Positions 1-8,024 of a stretch of 15,063 bases of DNA are shown piece by piece. Position 1 is the first letter of the stretch. Every line of letters starts with the position of its first letter. Position numbers and translations under genes: made by a program. The DNA is from Pseudopedobacter sp036379295 (lineage in GTDB: Bacteria > Bacteroidota > Bacteroidia > Sphingobacteriales > Sphingobacteriaceae): contig DASVGY010000090.1 of assembly GCA_036379295.1 (NCBI GenBank), positions 1 to 15,063 of the forward strand, in the 5' to 3' direction. The notes under the pieces were generated by a model. That model was not told where the DNA came from. It did not search any database and worked only from the letters and a program-made list of their open reading frames with translations.

Positions 1-791
1 ATATATTTATTCTGCTTTTTGCTCACTTTACGCTCGCCAACATCGCCTTTAGAAGCTTCCGCAGTTTTACTCGATTTGGAAACCATACCCATAATTTGAG
101 CTACTTCATCGCGGGTTAAGTTGCGCCAAGTGCCAACCGGAATGTTTTTGGTGGTAATGTTCATTACTCTAATTCGCTTTAAGCGGATTACATCATAACC
201 TAAATATTCGCACATTCTGCGTATTTGGCGGTTTAAACCTTGTGTTAAAGTAATATTGAAAGTAGCCTCCCCTTCTTTCTTAACTAAACATCTTTGCGTT
301 ACGGTATCTAAAATAGGAACGCCATTGCCCATTTTACGTAAAAATTCAATATCTATGGGTTTGTTCACGGTAACTACATACTCTTTTTCGTGTTTGTTAC
401 CGGCTCTTAAAACCTTATTTACAATGTCTCCATCGCTGGTTAAAAATATCAATCCTTCGGATAGTTTATCCAATCGCCCGATAGGGAAAATACGTCTCGG
501 GTGTCCAATATAATCTATGATATTTCCCTCTACATGTCTTTCTGTGGTGCAGGTAATGCCTTTCGGTTTGTTAAAAGCAATATAAATGGAATCGCCGTCG
601 TCTTTAAATCTTACCCGGCGACCGTCAATTCTAACATCATCACTGTTACTCACCTTATCACCCAAAGAAGCTTCACGACCATTAATCGTAACCCTACATT
701 CTTCTATCGCTTTATCGGCCTCACGTCGGGAACAAAATCCAGTATCACTAATGGCTTTGTTTAATCGTAATGTTTTTTGGTTTGGTGCCAT
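1..791 (-). CDS. rluF: 23S rRNA pseudouridine synthase RluF (3' end beyond window)
   Basis: Isomerises a uridine of 23S rRNA to pseudouridine; in E. coli RluF acts on U2604 in the peptidyl-transferase region. The reading frame opens with ATG at 791-789 and is still open at the left edge, giving about 263 residues. An S4 RNA-binding domain spans roughly residues 8-60 (LRLNKAISDTGFCSRREAD at its start). The catalytic domain holds the GRLDKLSEG motif, whose Asp108 is the expected catalytic residue, followed by the RluF-typical words LRAGNKHEKEY and GLNRQIRRMCE. These words separate RluF from RsuA, RluB and RluE. The visible end of the chain is rich in Lys and Ser, as is common for RluF tails. 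It is the last gene of a minus-strand run, 10 bp after rfbC. The start follows directly from the homology; no ribosome-binding site precedes it. Confidence 0.93.
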   Translation of the reverse strand, partial: MAPNQKTLRLNKAISDTGFCSRREADKAIEECRVTINGREASLGDKVSNSDDVRIDGRRVRFKDDGDSIYIAFNKPKGITCTTERHVEGNIIDYIGHPRRIFPIGRLDKLSEGLIFLTSDGDIVNKVLRAGNKHEKEYVVTVNKPIDIEFLRKMGNGVPILDTVTQRCLVKKEGEATFNITLTQGLNRQIRRMCEYLGYDVIRLKRIRVMNITTKNIPVGTWRNLTRDEVAQIMGMVSKSSKTAEASKGDVGERKVSKKQNKY

Positions 792-801
792 TTTGTTGGA
801 A

Positions 802-1350
802 TTAGAAAGGACTATTTATTGTAGAAAACGCAGGTAAAACGGCATCCTTTGCAGAAACAATTGCATCAGCCGGGTTTATGCCCCAATCTATACCCAATTC
901 GGCATCGTTCCAAATTACCCCAAGTTCAGCATCTTTGTTAAATAAGCCAGTACATTTATAATTGAAGATAGTTTCATCTTCAAGGGTTACAAAACCATGT
1001 AAAAAGCCAGGCGGTACGTAAAACATCTTTTTGTTTTCTCCACTTAATTCTATGCTAAAATGCTCGCCGTAAGTGGCGGAGTTTTTTCTGATATCTACGG
1101 CAATATCTAATACTTTCCCTCGAATTACCCGCACTAACTTACCTTGAGCATGGGGATTTGCCTGACAATGCAACCCACGTAAAGCGTTTTTGTGAGAAAA
1201 AGACTGGTTATCCTGTACAAAATCTACATTTATTCCAATTTTTTCAAAAGCAGCTTTATTGTAACTTTCAAAAAAATAGCCTCTGTCATCTTTCCATACT
1301 TTTGGCTCAATAATCAACAAATCTTTAATGGGTGTTTCAATAATATTCAT
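802..1350 (-). CDS. rfbC: dTDP-4-dehydrorhamnose 3,5-epimerase
   Basis: Converts dTDP-4-dehydro-6-deoxyglucose to dTDP-4-dehydrorhamnose in the cytoplasm, the third step of dTDP-L-rhamnose synthesis for cell-surface polysaccharide. The 182-residue length is normal for RmlC cupins. Visible signatures are DDRGYF at 21-26, FVQDNQS at 44-50, LRGLHCQ at 57-63 with the catalytic His61, PPGFLHGF at 113-120, the active-site Tyr131 in NYKCT, and Asp169 in SAKD, which fits the His-Asp dyad of the family by spacing. Its ATG follows the TAG of the DUF4286 gene with no base between, so translational coupling is likely. The other rhamnose genes (rfbA, rfbB, rfbD) are not in the window, so this copy is either unlinked from them or serves another deoxysugar route. 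Confidence 0.95.
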   Translation of the reverse strand: MNIIETPIKDLLIIEPKVWKDDRGYFFESYNKAAFEKIGINVDFVQDNQSFSHKNALRGLHCQANPHAQGKLVRVIRGKVLDIAVDIRKNSATYGEHFSIELSGENKKMFYVPPGFLHGFVTLEDETIFNYKCTGLFNKDAELGVIWNDAELGIDWGINPADAIVSAKDAVLPAFSTINSPF

Positions 1351-1650
1351 CTACTTTTTTTCTAAAACGCTTCTAAATGAAACCAATTTATTAGCAAATT
1401 TTGCCTGGATATTTTCCTGTAGTTTAGGCGAATAGCTTGTTCTATAATCGGCTAATTTTTCTGCGTCATCGGTAATGTATTGTGCGCAATAGGTAAGGCC
1501 TTCATTCACTGGCTCGGTTAACCTTAAAAGGTGGCAATCCGTAAATTTACCACTAGCCATAACCTCTGGCATGTGGATGTTTTTCATGTATTGGATATAC
1601 TCTTCATGTATATCATCTTCAATAATGGAAGTTACATTATAAATAATCAT
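1351..1650 (-). CDS. DUF4286 family protein
   Basis: A 99-residue protein recognisable as DUF4286, a small family found mostly in Bacteroidota with no established function. It begins MIIYNVT, has the conserved block HMPEVMASGKFTDCHLLRL at about residues 26-44, then TYCAQYITDD, and ends with a segment containing FANKLVSFRSVLE. No signal peptide or membrane segment is visible, so it should be cytoplasmic; the fold suggested by the alternating pattern is a ferredoxin-like alpha/beta barrel of the dimeric type, which is inference. It sits between the exported TPR protein (27 bp upstream) and rfbC (directly adjoining). No substrate or partner can be read from the sequence. Confidence 0.85.
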   Translation of the reverse strand: MIIYNVTSIIEDDIHEEYIQYMKNIHMPEVMASGKFTDCHLLRLTEPVNEGLTYCAQYITDDAEKLADYRTSYSPKLQENIQAKFANKLVSFRSVLEKK

Positions 1651-1677
1651 GGCGCTAAGTTAATCAACGGGTTTTTA

Positions 1678-3489
1678 TTACAAGGCATCGCCTCTTAAAT
1701 TTCTAAATCTTTTACGGGCTTCTATTAAAAATAAGCTTCCTGGATATTGATTAATCAGCTGTTCGTAGTGTTTTTTTGCACTTGATAAATCTTTTAAATT
1801 TTCTTCTTCCAATAGGGCAAGTTTGTAAAGTGCATCATCCGCCCAAATACTGTTAGGGAAACTGCTAAAGATTTTAACTAGGTTATCCTTCGCAATTTGA
1901 TAATCATTTTTTTTGATAAAGATGTTTGCCTTCATCATCAGCACATCATCAAACAAACTAGATTGTGGGTACAATTGCAGTAAGGTATCTAAAGTAGCCA
2001 AAGCTAAATCAGGCTTGTTTTTGAATACTGCTAAATCTGCCTGGGCGTAAAATTTTAGCGCATTTCCTGTGCTATCTGTCGATAACTCATCCTGAATTAG
2101 CAGGCTTAAATCTAACGCATCATTAGCAATTAATTGCGATGTAGAAGCTTTTAACACATCTAACTGAGCTTTTGCCCAATTAAAATCGCCATTGTAAAAA
2201 GAAAGTTTTGCATTTTTAAATTTTGCCTCCTGCCCCAAAGGGGTATCTTTAAAACTTTTTTCAACCTGTCCGTACAAAAGTGCGGCATCCCATGGCTGGT
2301 TGCTCAACAAGTAAATTGCCGCCAAATCTAATTTGATTTGCGCAAGTAAGGTAGGATCCAATCCTGCAAAAGAAATACAGTTTTCTAACAAGCTTATAGC
2401 TTCATCTGTTTGGGTTAGGTAAAATGCTTTAAGGTTTGCCAGCGCTCTGATAGCGAAAGCAGTTTGGGAGCTTTTTCCATATTCATTTAACAATTTCTCA
2501 TAATCAGCACTCAGGCTTTTAATTTCTTCTGCGGAATAAGTACCATCAATAACTTGTTGATTTTTAATCTGCAGCAATGCAACTTTCGATGCAATGTAAT
2601 AAGGAGAATTTGGCGCTTTTGTTAAAAGATATTGATAAGCTTTTTCTGCAACATCATAAGCTTTGTTTTCTACCAATATATTGGCGAAATTATAAACCTG
2701 ACCGCCGTTGTCATTTTGGCGTTTGTCTAAAGCAATCAATTGTACCAAAGCAAAATCATATTGTTTTTGCTGTAAATATGCCCAAGCCAATAAATTAGTA
2801 AGGGTGACGTTTTGCGGGTCTTTCTGAATTTTTTTAAGCAGCAGAGATTTTAAAATCGAGTAATCCTCGTTGCTGTCATAAGTTCGGGATAAGCTGTTTT
2901 TTGCACTTGCTAAAAATTCGGGTTGCTTGCTTAAAACGTTTAAAACTTCTTCGGTCAATTCAGTTTTTTGTTTCTTAAAGCGATATAGATTAATTAAATC
3001 ATAGCTGAAAGCATTTTCATCTTTCAGCAACTTTCTGCCCGTTAAAAAAGTTTTGATGGCGTAATCGTAATTTGCAATGCTATAAAAAGAATTGGCAATA
3101 TCGCTAATCGCAAACTCATCCTTGGGGAGTTTACTTAAAACATCGTTAAATGCTTTATCGGCTTTTTCAGATTCTCCTTTTTCCAGGTAAAGCTGACCTA
3201 AGTTTATACCGTATTTAAAATTGGTCTTTATTTTTTTGCTGATTATTTTTTCGGCATTAGCGTATTTTTTTAGCTTTAAAAGCGTGTTAAAGTATTCATC
3301 AAAATATAAATCATCTCCGCCCTTACTTTGATAAAGGTTTTGATAGATAGCCAAAGATTTATCATATTCGCCGCTATTGTAATACTGGCGGGCGAGTTCA
3401 ATATTATTTAAGGAGCTTTGGCTTTTAGCGCTATAAAAGCATAATAGCAGGAAAAACAGGCTAATAAAATTTTTAAAAGATTTGCTCAT
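1678..3489 (-). CDS. Exported tetratricopeptide-repeat protein
   Basis: A 603-residue protein with an N-terminal signal peptide: a Lys-rich start, a hydrophobic core at about residues 8-20, and a plausible signal peptidase I site after AKS at 21-23. There is no lipobox, so it is predicted periplasmic or loosely outer-membrane associated. The mature chain is almost all helical repeats of TPR type, for example around residues 30-70 (ARQYYNSGEYDKSLAIYQ) and the C-terminal blocks resembling CpoB/BamD repeats (AKKHYEQLINQYPGS near residue 578). No catalytic motif is present, so it probably acts as a protein-binding scaffold in the envelope. It is the first gene of the minus-strand run leading to DUF4286, rfbC and rluF, and is divergent from the S9-like lipoprotein across a 171-bp gap. 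The specific partner is unknown. Confidence 0.85.
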   Translation of the reverse strand: MSKSFKNFISLFFLLLCFYSAKSQSSLNNIELARQYYNSGEYDKSLAIYQNLYQSKGGDDLYFDEYFNTLLKLKKYANAEKIISKKIKTNFKYGINLGQLYLEKGESEKADKAFNDVLSKLPKDEFAISDIANSFYSIANYDYAIKTFLTGRKLLKDENAFSYDLINLYRFKKQKTELTEEVLNVLSKQPEFLASAKNSLSRTYDSNEDYSILKSLLLKKIQKDPQNVTLTNLLAWAYLQQKQYDFALVQLIALDKRQNDNGGQVYNFANILVENKAYDVAEKAYQYLLTKAPNSPYYIASKVALLQIKNQQVIDGTYSAEEIKSLSADYEKLLNEYGKSSQTAFAIRALANLKAFYLTQTDEAISLLENCISFAGLDPTLLAQIKLDLAAIYLLSNQPWDAALLYGQVEKSFKDTPLGQEAKFKNAKLSFYNGDFNWAKAQLDVLKASTSQLIANDALDLSLLIQDELSTDSTGNALKFYAQADLAVFKNKPDLALATLDTLLQLYPQSSLFDDVLMMKANIFIKKNDYQIAKDNLVKIFSSFPNSIWADDALYKLALLEEENLKDLSSAKKHYEQLINQYPGSLFLIEARKRFRNLRGDAL

Positions 3490-3660
3490 CAGTGCTAAAG
3501 TAAAAATTTTTGGTGGCTAACATTTAAAAAGCAAATTTGAATATGTATTCTAATTGTTACCGCCCTAATAAATTGCTATAAATTTTTAATGGTTAATTTG
3601 TTTTACCATAAATATCGGTGCTGTAATTATTTTAGTATCCGGATACCAATATAAAACTTA
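3490..3660. other. Divergent intergenic region
   Basis: This 171-bp AT-rich gap separates the divergent TPR and S9-like genes and must carry the 5' signals of both. I found no exact TAnnTTTG -7 box on either strand. Near matches are TATTTTAG at 3628-3635 on the plus strand and TACTTTAG, read on the minus strand, just upstream of the TPR start; neither has a well-spaced TTTG partner. Confidence 0.4.
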
Positions 3661-5547
3661 ATGCGCTCTTGCTCTAAAAAATATTACTGGATTATTCTGT
3701 TATTACTTGCTGCCTGTAAAACGCCAGCGGACGTAGAAATAATACCTGTTGAATCGTTTTTTGCAACTGCTAGCCAGTATAATTACCGTATATCGCCCAA
3801 TGGTAAAAACCTCGCTTTTTTAAAAAATTACAACGGAAAGGTAAATGTGTTTGTCAGAACCGTTGACGATACTACCAGTTTAAGGCTAACTTCTTTTACA
3901 GATGTATCTGTACGTAGCTTAAATTGGGTAGGTGATGATCGCTTGTTTTGCGAAAAAGAACAGGATAGCACCAAAACCTTCAACGCATTTTTAATTGGTA
4001 AAAATGGAAATAGCTACGTTGAAGTAAACGCAATGCCTGGTGCAAAAATAAATATACTTAACAATACAGTACATCATGGCTCGCAAATTTTGATCACCAG
4101 CAACGACAAAAATCAGTCGCTTTTTGATGTTTACCAACTAAATATAGAAACAGGGAACAAAAGATTATTTGTTAAAAACCCGGGTAACATTTTTTTATGG
4201 TTTGCAGATAACACTGGCAATGTTAACCTTGGCCTCGGTGGGGATGGCGTAAATGAAACCATCTATTTTAGAAAAAACAATCAGGATGCTTTTAAGGCAG
4301 TAATTAGCAATAACTTTAAAAGCACTTTGCAGCCTTTAGCTTTCACAAAAAATAAGCGATTTATTTACGCATTGTCTAACTTAAACAGGGATAAGCTGGC
4401 GCTGGTAGAGTTTGATTTGTTTACAGGCAAGGAGGCAAAGCTGATTTATCAAAATCCACAAGCAGATATTTCGGAGGTTTTTAGCGCTGGCGCCGATGCC
4501 GTTCCGGTGGCAATAACCTACGAACTTGCAAAAAGACAAACACATCTTTTAGATAAAAAATACCAAAGTATATATGATGATATCACTAAAAAACTTCCGA
4601 ACAGAGAGATACAAATTATTGATAAAGACACTTTAGCGCAACATCTAATTCTTAAAACCTATACCGATAAAAATCCTGGTGCATATTTTATTTACGATAT
4701 CAACAAAAAAAGCCTCACAAAATTGTCGGCTATTAACAATAAAATAAATCCCGATGAAATGTGCGAAATGAAACCCATTAGCTATAAAAGCACCGATGGA
4801 TTAACCATTTACGGCTATTTAACCTTGCCGCAAAACAGTAAAGGCGAAAATTTACCTTGTGTTGTTATGCCCCATTCAGGGCCGTCTATCAGAAATAACT
4901 GGGGTTTCTCGGCAGAGGTACAATTCTTAGCCAATCAGGGCTATGCTGTTTTGCAAATGAATTATAGAGGCTCGGCAGGTTATGGCAAAGCTTTCCAAAC
5001 GGCGGGTTTTAAAAATTGGGGTACCAAAATGCAAGATGATATTTACTATGGCGTAAAGTGGCTGATTAAAGAGCGTATCGCCGATCCTAAAAAGGTAGCT
5101 ATTTTTGGTTACGGTTTTGGCGGATATTCTGCCCTTAATCAGGCTATTATGTATCCAACAACTTACAAATGCGCAGCTTCATATTCTGGATATATAAATT
5201 TATTTACTTACATTAAAGGCTTTCCAGCATATTTTAAGCCCTATAAATTGATGTTAAATGAGATTATTGGAAATCCAGAAGCGGATATTGAATACTTAAA
5301 GCGGTCTTCCCCGGTTTTCCAGGTCGATAAAATAAAAACACCAATACTAATTGCCCAAGGCGGAAAAGACGCTAAAGTAAACGTTAACGAAACAAACCAA
5401 TTTGTAAAAGAGTTAAGAAAAAGAAAAATTTCTGTGGAGTATATCTTAAATGAAAACGAAACGCAATTATTTAAAGATCCGGAACATAAACTTGCGCTTT
5501 ACAAACAACTAGGTGCTTTTCTTGATAAACACCTTAAAACTCAATAG
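3661..5547 (+). CDS. S9-family peptidase-like lipoprotein, predicted catalytically dead
   Basis: A 628-residue protein with the two-part layout of prolyl-oligopeptidase (S9) enzymes: an N-terminal beta-propeller at about residues 35-390, with the typical start RISPNGKNLAF, and a C-terminal alpha/beta-hydrolase domain at about 400-625. A lipobox LAAC ends at Cys19 after a hydrophobic core, so it should be a lipoprotein facing the periplasm or cell surface. In the hydrolase domain the nucleophile elbow, GxSxGG in active members, reads GYGFGGY at 483-489, putting Gly485 in place of Ser. The catalytic Asp570 is kept in GGKDAKV, but the usual His position (HGF) reads QLF, with Gln602. The loss of two triad residues with an otherwise intact, full-length frame points to a pseudo-peptidase rather than decay. 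It is followed after 6 bp by a histidine kinase and a response regulator. Confidence 0.85.
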   Translation: MRSCSKKYYWIILLLLAACKTPADVEIIPVESFFATASQYNYRISPNGKNLAFLKNYNGKVNVFVRTVDDTTSLRLTSFTDVSVRSLNWVGDDRLFCEKEQDSTKTFNAFLIGKNGNSYVEVNAMPGAKINILNNTVHHGSQILITSNDKNQSLFDVYQLNIETGNKRLFVKNPGNIFLWFADNTGNVNLGLGGDGVNETIYFRKNNQDAFKAVISNNFKSTLQPLAFTKNKRFIYALSNLNRDKLALVEFDLFTGKEAKLIYQNPQADISEVFSAGADAVPVAITYELAKRQTHLLDKKYQSIYDDITKKLPNREIQIIDKDTLAQHLILKTYTDKNPGAYFIYDINKKSLTKLSAINNKINPDEMCEMKPISYKSTDGLTIYGYLTLPQNSKGENLPCVVMPHSGPSIRNNWGFSAEVQFLANQGYAVLQMNYRGSAGYGKAFQTAGFKNWGTKMQDDIYYGVKWLIKERIADPKKVAIFGYGFGGYSALNQAIMYPTTYKCAASYSGYINLFTYIKGFPAYFKPYKLMLNEIIGNPEADIEYLKRSSPVFQVDKIKTPILIAQGGKDAKVNVNETNQFVKELRKRKISVEYILNENETQLFKDPEHKLALYKQLGAFLDKHLKTQ

Positions 5548-5553
5548 ATTCAA

Positions 5554-7221
5554 ATGAAAACAAGGATTTTAAGCTATCGTAAAAACTTTACGCTTATCGT
5601 GTCTTTTGTTGTTTTAATATCTATACTACTTATAATCGTTTTGTTGGTAAGCTATCGGCTTACGGGCAAAGCGGTTGAAAATGAGTTTGCCGCCGCAAAA
5701 GTGGATGTTTTAGAAAAAACAATTGCACCTTATAATACCTTTTTTCAAAATAAAATTCCAGAAATTTCTTTTTATCAGGGATTTTTAGATTCTTCATCTG
5801 CGGCAAAATACGCCCAAAGCCTTATTAAAACTTATCCCTTTATTAAAAGAATTTTATTTTACGATGCCCAAGTTAGCAACCGAGATGTGAAAGATGGATT
5901 GCGTACTTCCAACTTTTCGCTGGGTTTAAAAGGGCTTTATCAGTTTGGGAAAAATGTTTCTAAAGATTCCGTATCTCTATTTGATAAATCTAAACCTGGT
6001 TCGCTTTCGTTAAAAAACGGTGATGAGTTTAATAAAATTGGGTTAAAATTAGCGAGTTATATTTCAAACGTTGACACCGCTAAAGTGTTAGCTACCGATG
6101 AGATTTTTAGTGTGTTTTATAACATCTCTAACAACAAAATCACCTATATGAATGTGCCAAGAAGAGAAGATATTAAAATATACAAAGATTTAATGTTAGG
6201 CAATCTTGCACAATCTCCTTTTTACGAGCAAGACGTTTTTTCTTTTGAACTTGACCCTTACCAATTATCAATCAAAAACACACATCCAGAATTGTATCAA
6301 CAGGTTAGTATTAAACCTTTATCTTTTGAATTAGGCTTACAAAGTCCAAATATATTAACCACAGAAATTGCCTTACCCTTGGCTTTTTCAAATTTCAAAC
6401 TATATTTTAGTAGTGATATAAGTTTCCTAAATCAAGAAATACGAAGGCGCTTTTTGCCCGTAGGCTTTGGTATAATAGCTATTTACGGCATTTTATTGCT
6501 GTTAATGTTTTTAATTAGCAGAAACTTAAAAGTAAACCAAAAGCTTTTTAGTTTACAATACGATTTTATCAACAACTTTACCCATGAGTTTAAAACGCCT
6601 GTTGCAGTGATTAAAATTGCCGGTAATAATATTTTAAACACAAAGGACCTTAGTGAGTTAGAGCTTAAACGTTACGGAAAAATTTTAGATGAGGAGGCAG
6701 ATAAGCTTAATGATTTAATGAACAGGCTTTTATCATTCACTCAAATAGAAAACGGTTCTATTAAAATTAACAATGAGGAGATTAATTTAGCAGTTTTTTC
6801 GCAAAACATCATTGATGCTTTCCAGCTAAAGTATAACGATTATGATATTCAGCTAGACATCAAAAAACTGAACAGTTTTAAAAGCGACCCTGTTTTATTA
6901 AGTAGTATTTTTTATAATCTTATCGAAAACGCATATAAATATGCTAACCATGGAAGTAAATTCTTAAAAATTTCGATATTTAAGCGCCAGAAAAATATTG
7001 TATTTTCTTTTAAAGATAAAGGGATAGGTATTCCAAAAGCCGAGCTTGAAAACATATTTAGGAAATTTTACAGAATACAAAGCCGTTATAATCAACAAGG
7101 AAGCGTTGGATTGGGTTTGGCTTTTTGTAAGGAACTTGTTACTTTTATGAATGGCAGTATAAATGTTGAAAGTAAGCCGGGTAAGGGTTCTGCTTTTGAG
7201 GTAATTTTACCATTAGGATAA
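5554..7221 (+). CDS. Membrane sensor histidine kinase
   Basis: A 555-residue two-component sensor kinase. Membrane segments lie at about residues 12-33 and 301-321, enclosing a periplasmic region of roughly 265 residues that I cannot assign to a known sensor domain. The cytoplasmic part begins almost at once with the dimerisation and phosphoacceptor domain, FTHEFKTP with His344. The ATPase domain has the N box NLIENAYKYA (Asn455, Asn459), G1 box DKGIGIP (488-494), F box FRKFYR, and G2 box GLGLA (519-523). All catalytic residues are present. No HAMP linker is visible between the second membrane segment and His344, only about 22 residues. It starts 6 bp after the S9-like gene and its stop directly adjoins the response-regulator start, so these three are almost certainly one operon and the regulator is its cognate partner. 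Confidence 0.93.
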   Translation: MKTRILSYRKNFTLIVSFVVLISILLIIVLLVSYRLTGKAVENEFAAAKVDVLEKTIAPYNTFFQNKIPEISFYQGFLDSSSAAKYAQSLIKTYPFIKRILFYDAQVSNRDVKDGLRTSNFSLGLKGLYQFGKNVSKDSVSLFDKSKPGSLSLKNGDEFNKIGLKLASYISNVDTAKVLATDEIFSVFYNISNNKITYMNVPRREDIKIYKDLMLGNLAQSPFYEQDVFSFELDPYQLSIKNTHPELYQQVSIKPLSFELGLQSPNILTTEIALPLAFSNFKLYFSSDISFLNQEIRRRFLPVGFGIIAIYGILLLLMFLISRNLKVNQKLFSLQYDFINNFTHEFKTPVAVIKIAGNNILNTKDLSELELKRYGKILDEEADKLNDLMNRLLSFTQIENGSIKINNEEINLAVFSQNIIDAFQLKYNDYDIQLDIKKLNSFKSDPVLLSSIFYNLIENAYKYANHGSKFLKISIFKRQKNIVFSFKDKGIGIPKAELENIFRKFYRIQSRYNQQGSVGLGLAFCKELVTFMNGSINVESKPGKGSAFEVILPLG

Positions 7222-7917
7222 ATGTATATGCAAAACGAAATAAAAGTTGCAATTATAGAAGACGATGAAAACCTAAGATTTTTGGTGAGCCATCGTTTAC
7301 AAAAAGAAGGGTACAAAGTTGTAGAAACTGGTAGCGGTGCCAATGCCATTTCGTTGGTTTTAGATGAACAGCCAGAAATTGTTCTTTTAGATTGGATGTT
7401 ACCAGAGAAGCAGGGCTCAGAAATATGCGCAACATTGCGCTCAAAGGGTTTTGAAAACGTAATCATCATGATGTCGGCAAAATCTCAGGATATCGATAAA
7501 ATTGATGCTTTTCAATTCGGTGTTTCTGATTATGTGAGCAAACCTTTTAATATGGATGTGCTGGTTGCCATGTTAGAGAGTAAGGTAAAATACGTTTTAC
7601 ACGGTAAAACCGATAATAATAAGTTTGGCGATATGGAACATCATCCAAATACGCATTCATTATTAAAAAACCATAAAAAAATTGAGTTAACCATCCTTGA
7701 AAACCGTATCCTACTTTATTTTTTAAATCACAGAAACCAAGTAATTAGTCGCGATGATTTAATGATGGAAGTTTGGGGTTACAATTCTGATGTAAATACC
7801 AGAACGCTTGATATGCACATTGTGCGGCTGCGTAAAAAAATCGAAGCCAACGCAGATCGGCCCGATTTTTTACAAACAGTTAGGGGCGCTGGTTATCGTT
7901 TCAACGATTATCAATAG
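7222..7917 (+). CDS. OmpR/PhoB-type response regulator
   Basis: A 231-residue DNA-binding response regulator. The receiver domain (about residues 6-122) shows the acidic pocket Asp14/Asp15, the phosphoacceptor Asp57 in LLDWMLP, Ser85 at the switch Thr/Ser position, and Lys107 in SKPF. The winged-helix DNA-binding domain (about 135-231) carries LTILENRILLYFLNH, the recognition region RTLDMHIVRLRKKIE, and the wing RGAGYRF. The chosen ATG immediately follows the kinase TAA; a second ATG two codons later (7228) is an equally possible start and changes only two residues. Phosphotransfer from the adjacent kinase is inferred from operon structure. Target genes are unknown, though autoregulation of this operon from the 3490-3660 gap would be typical. 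Confidence 0.94.
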   Translation: MYMQNEIKVAIIEDDENLRFLVSHRLQKEGYKVVETGSGANAISLVLDEQPEIVLLDWMLPEKQGSEICATLRSKGFENVIIMMSAKSQDIDKIDAFQFGVSDYVSKPFNMDVLVAMLESKVKYVLHGKTDNNKFGDMEHHPNTHSLLKNHKKIELTILENRILLYFLNHRNQVISRDDLMMEVWGYNSDVNTRTLDMHIVRLRKKIEANADRPDFLQTVRGAGYRFNDYQ

Positions 7918-7967
7918 CATACTTTACATTCGTTAGCCATTAATTTTTCATTTCAATTTTTTTCTTT

Positions 7968-7975
7968 TACATTTG
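7968..7975 (+). promoter_or_regulatory. Candidate -7 box for rpsU
   Basis: TACATTTG matches the Bacteroidota -7 consensus TAnnTTTG exactly. At the expected -33 position there is only a T-rich run (7943-7948) without TTG, so the upstream element is weak. It would give a leader of roughly 40 nt containing the Shine-Dalgarno sequence. Confidence 0.45.
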
Positions 7976-8004
7976 CAACCCCAACACAAAATTTAAAGAG
8001 GGAT

Positions 8005-8015
8005 AGAAAGGTGGT
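8005..8015 (+). promoter_or_regulatory. Strong Shine-Dalgarno of rpsU
   Basis: AGAAAGGTGGT ends 9 nt before the rpsU ATG. It is complementary to the 16S 3' tail (known for this phylum as ending CACCUCCUUUCU) over AGAAAGG and GGT, with a single T in place of A between them. Most genes of the window lack any such site, which makes this one likely to be functional. Confidence 0.7.
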
Positions 8016-8024
8016 ATTTAACAA

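Noticed and set aside
256..837. Three overlapping plus-strand reading frames of 83-87 codons
   Set aside because: They lie opposite rluF and the end of rfbC, which have clear family motifs, and show no domain of their own.
7092..7469. 125-codon minus-strand frame across the kinase-regulator junction
   Set aside because: It is opposite the kinase G2 box and the receiver domain, both strongly supported; the translation has no recognisable motif.
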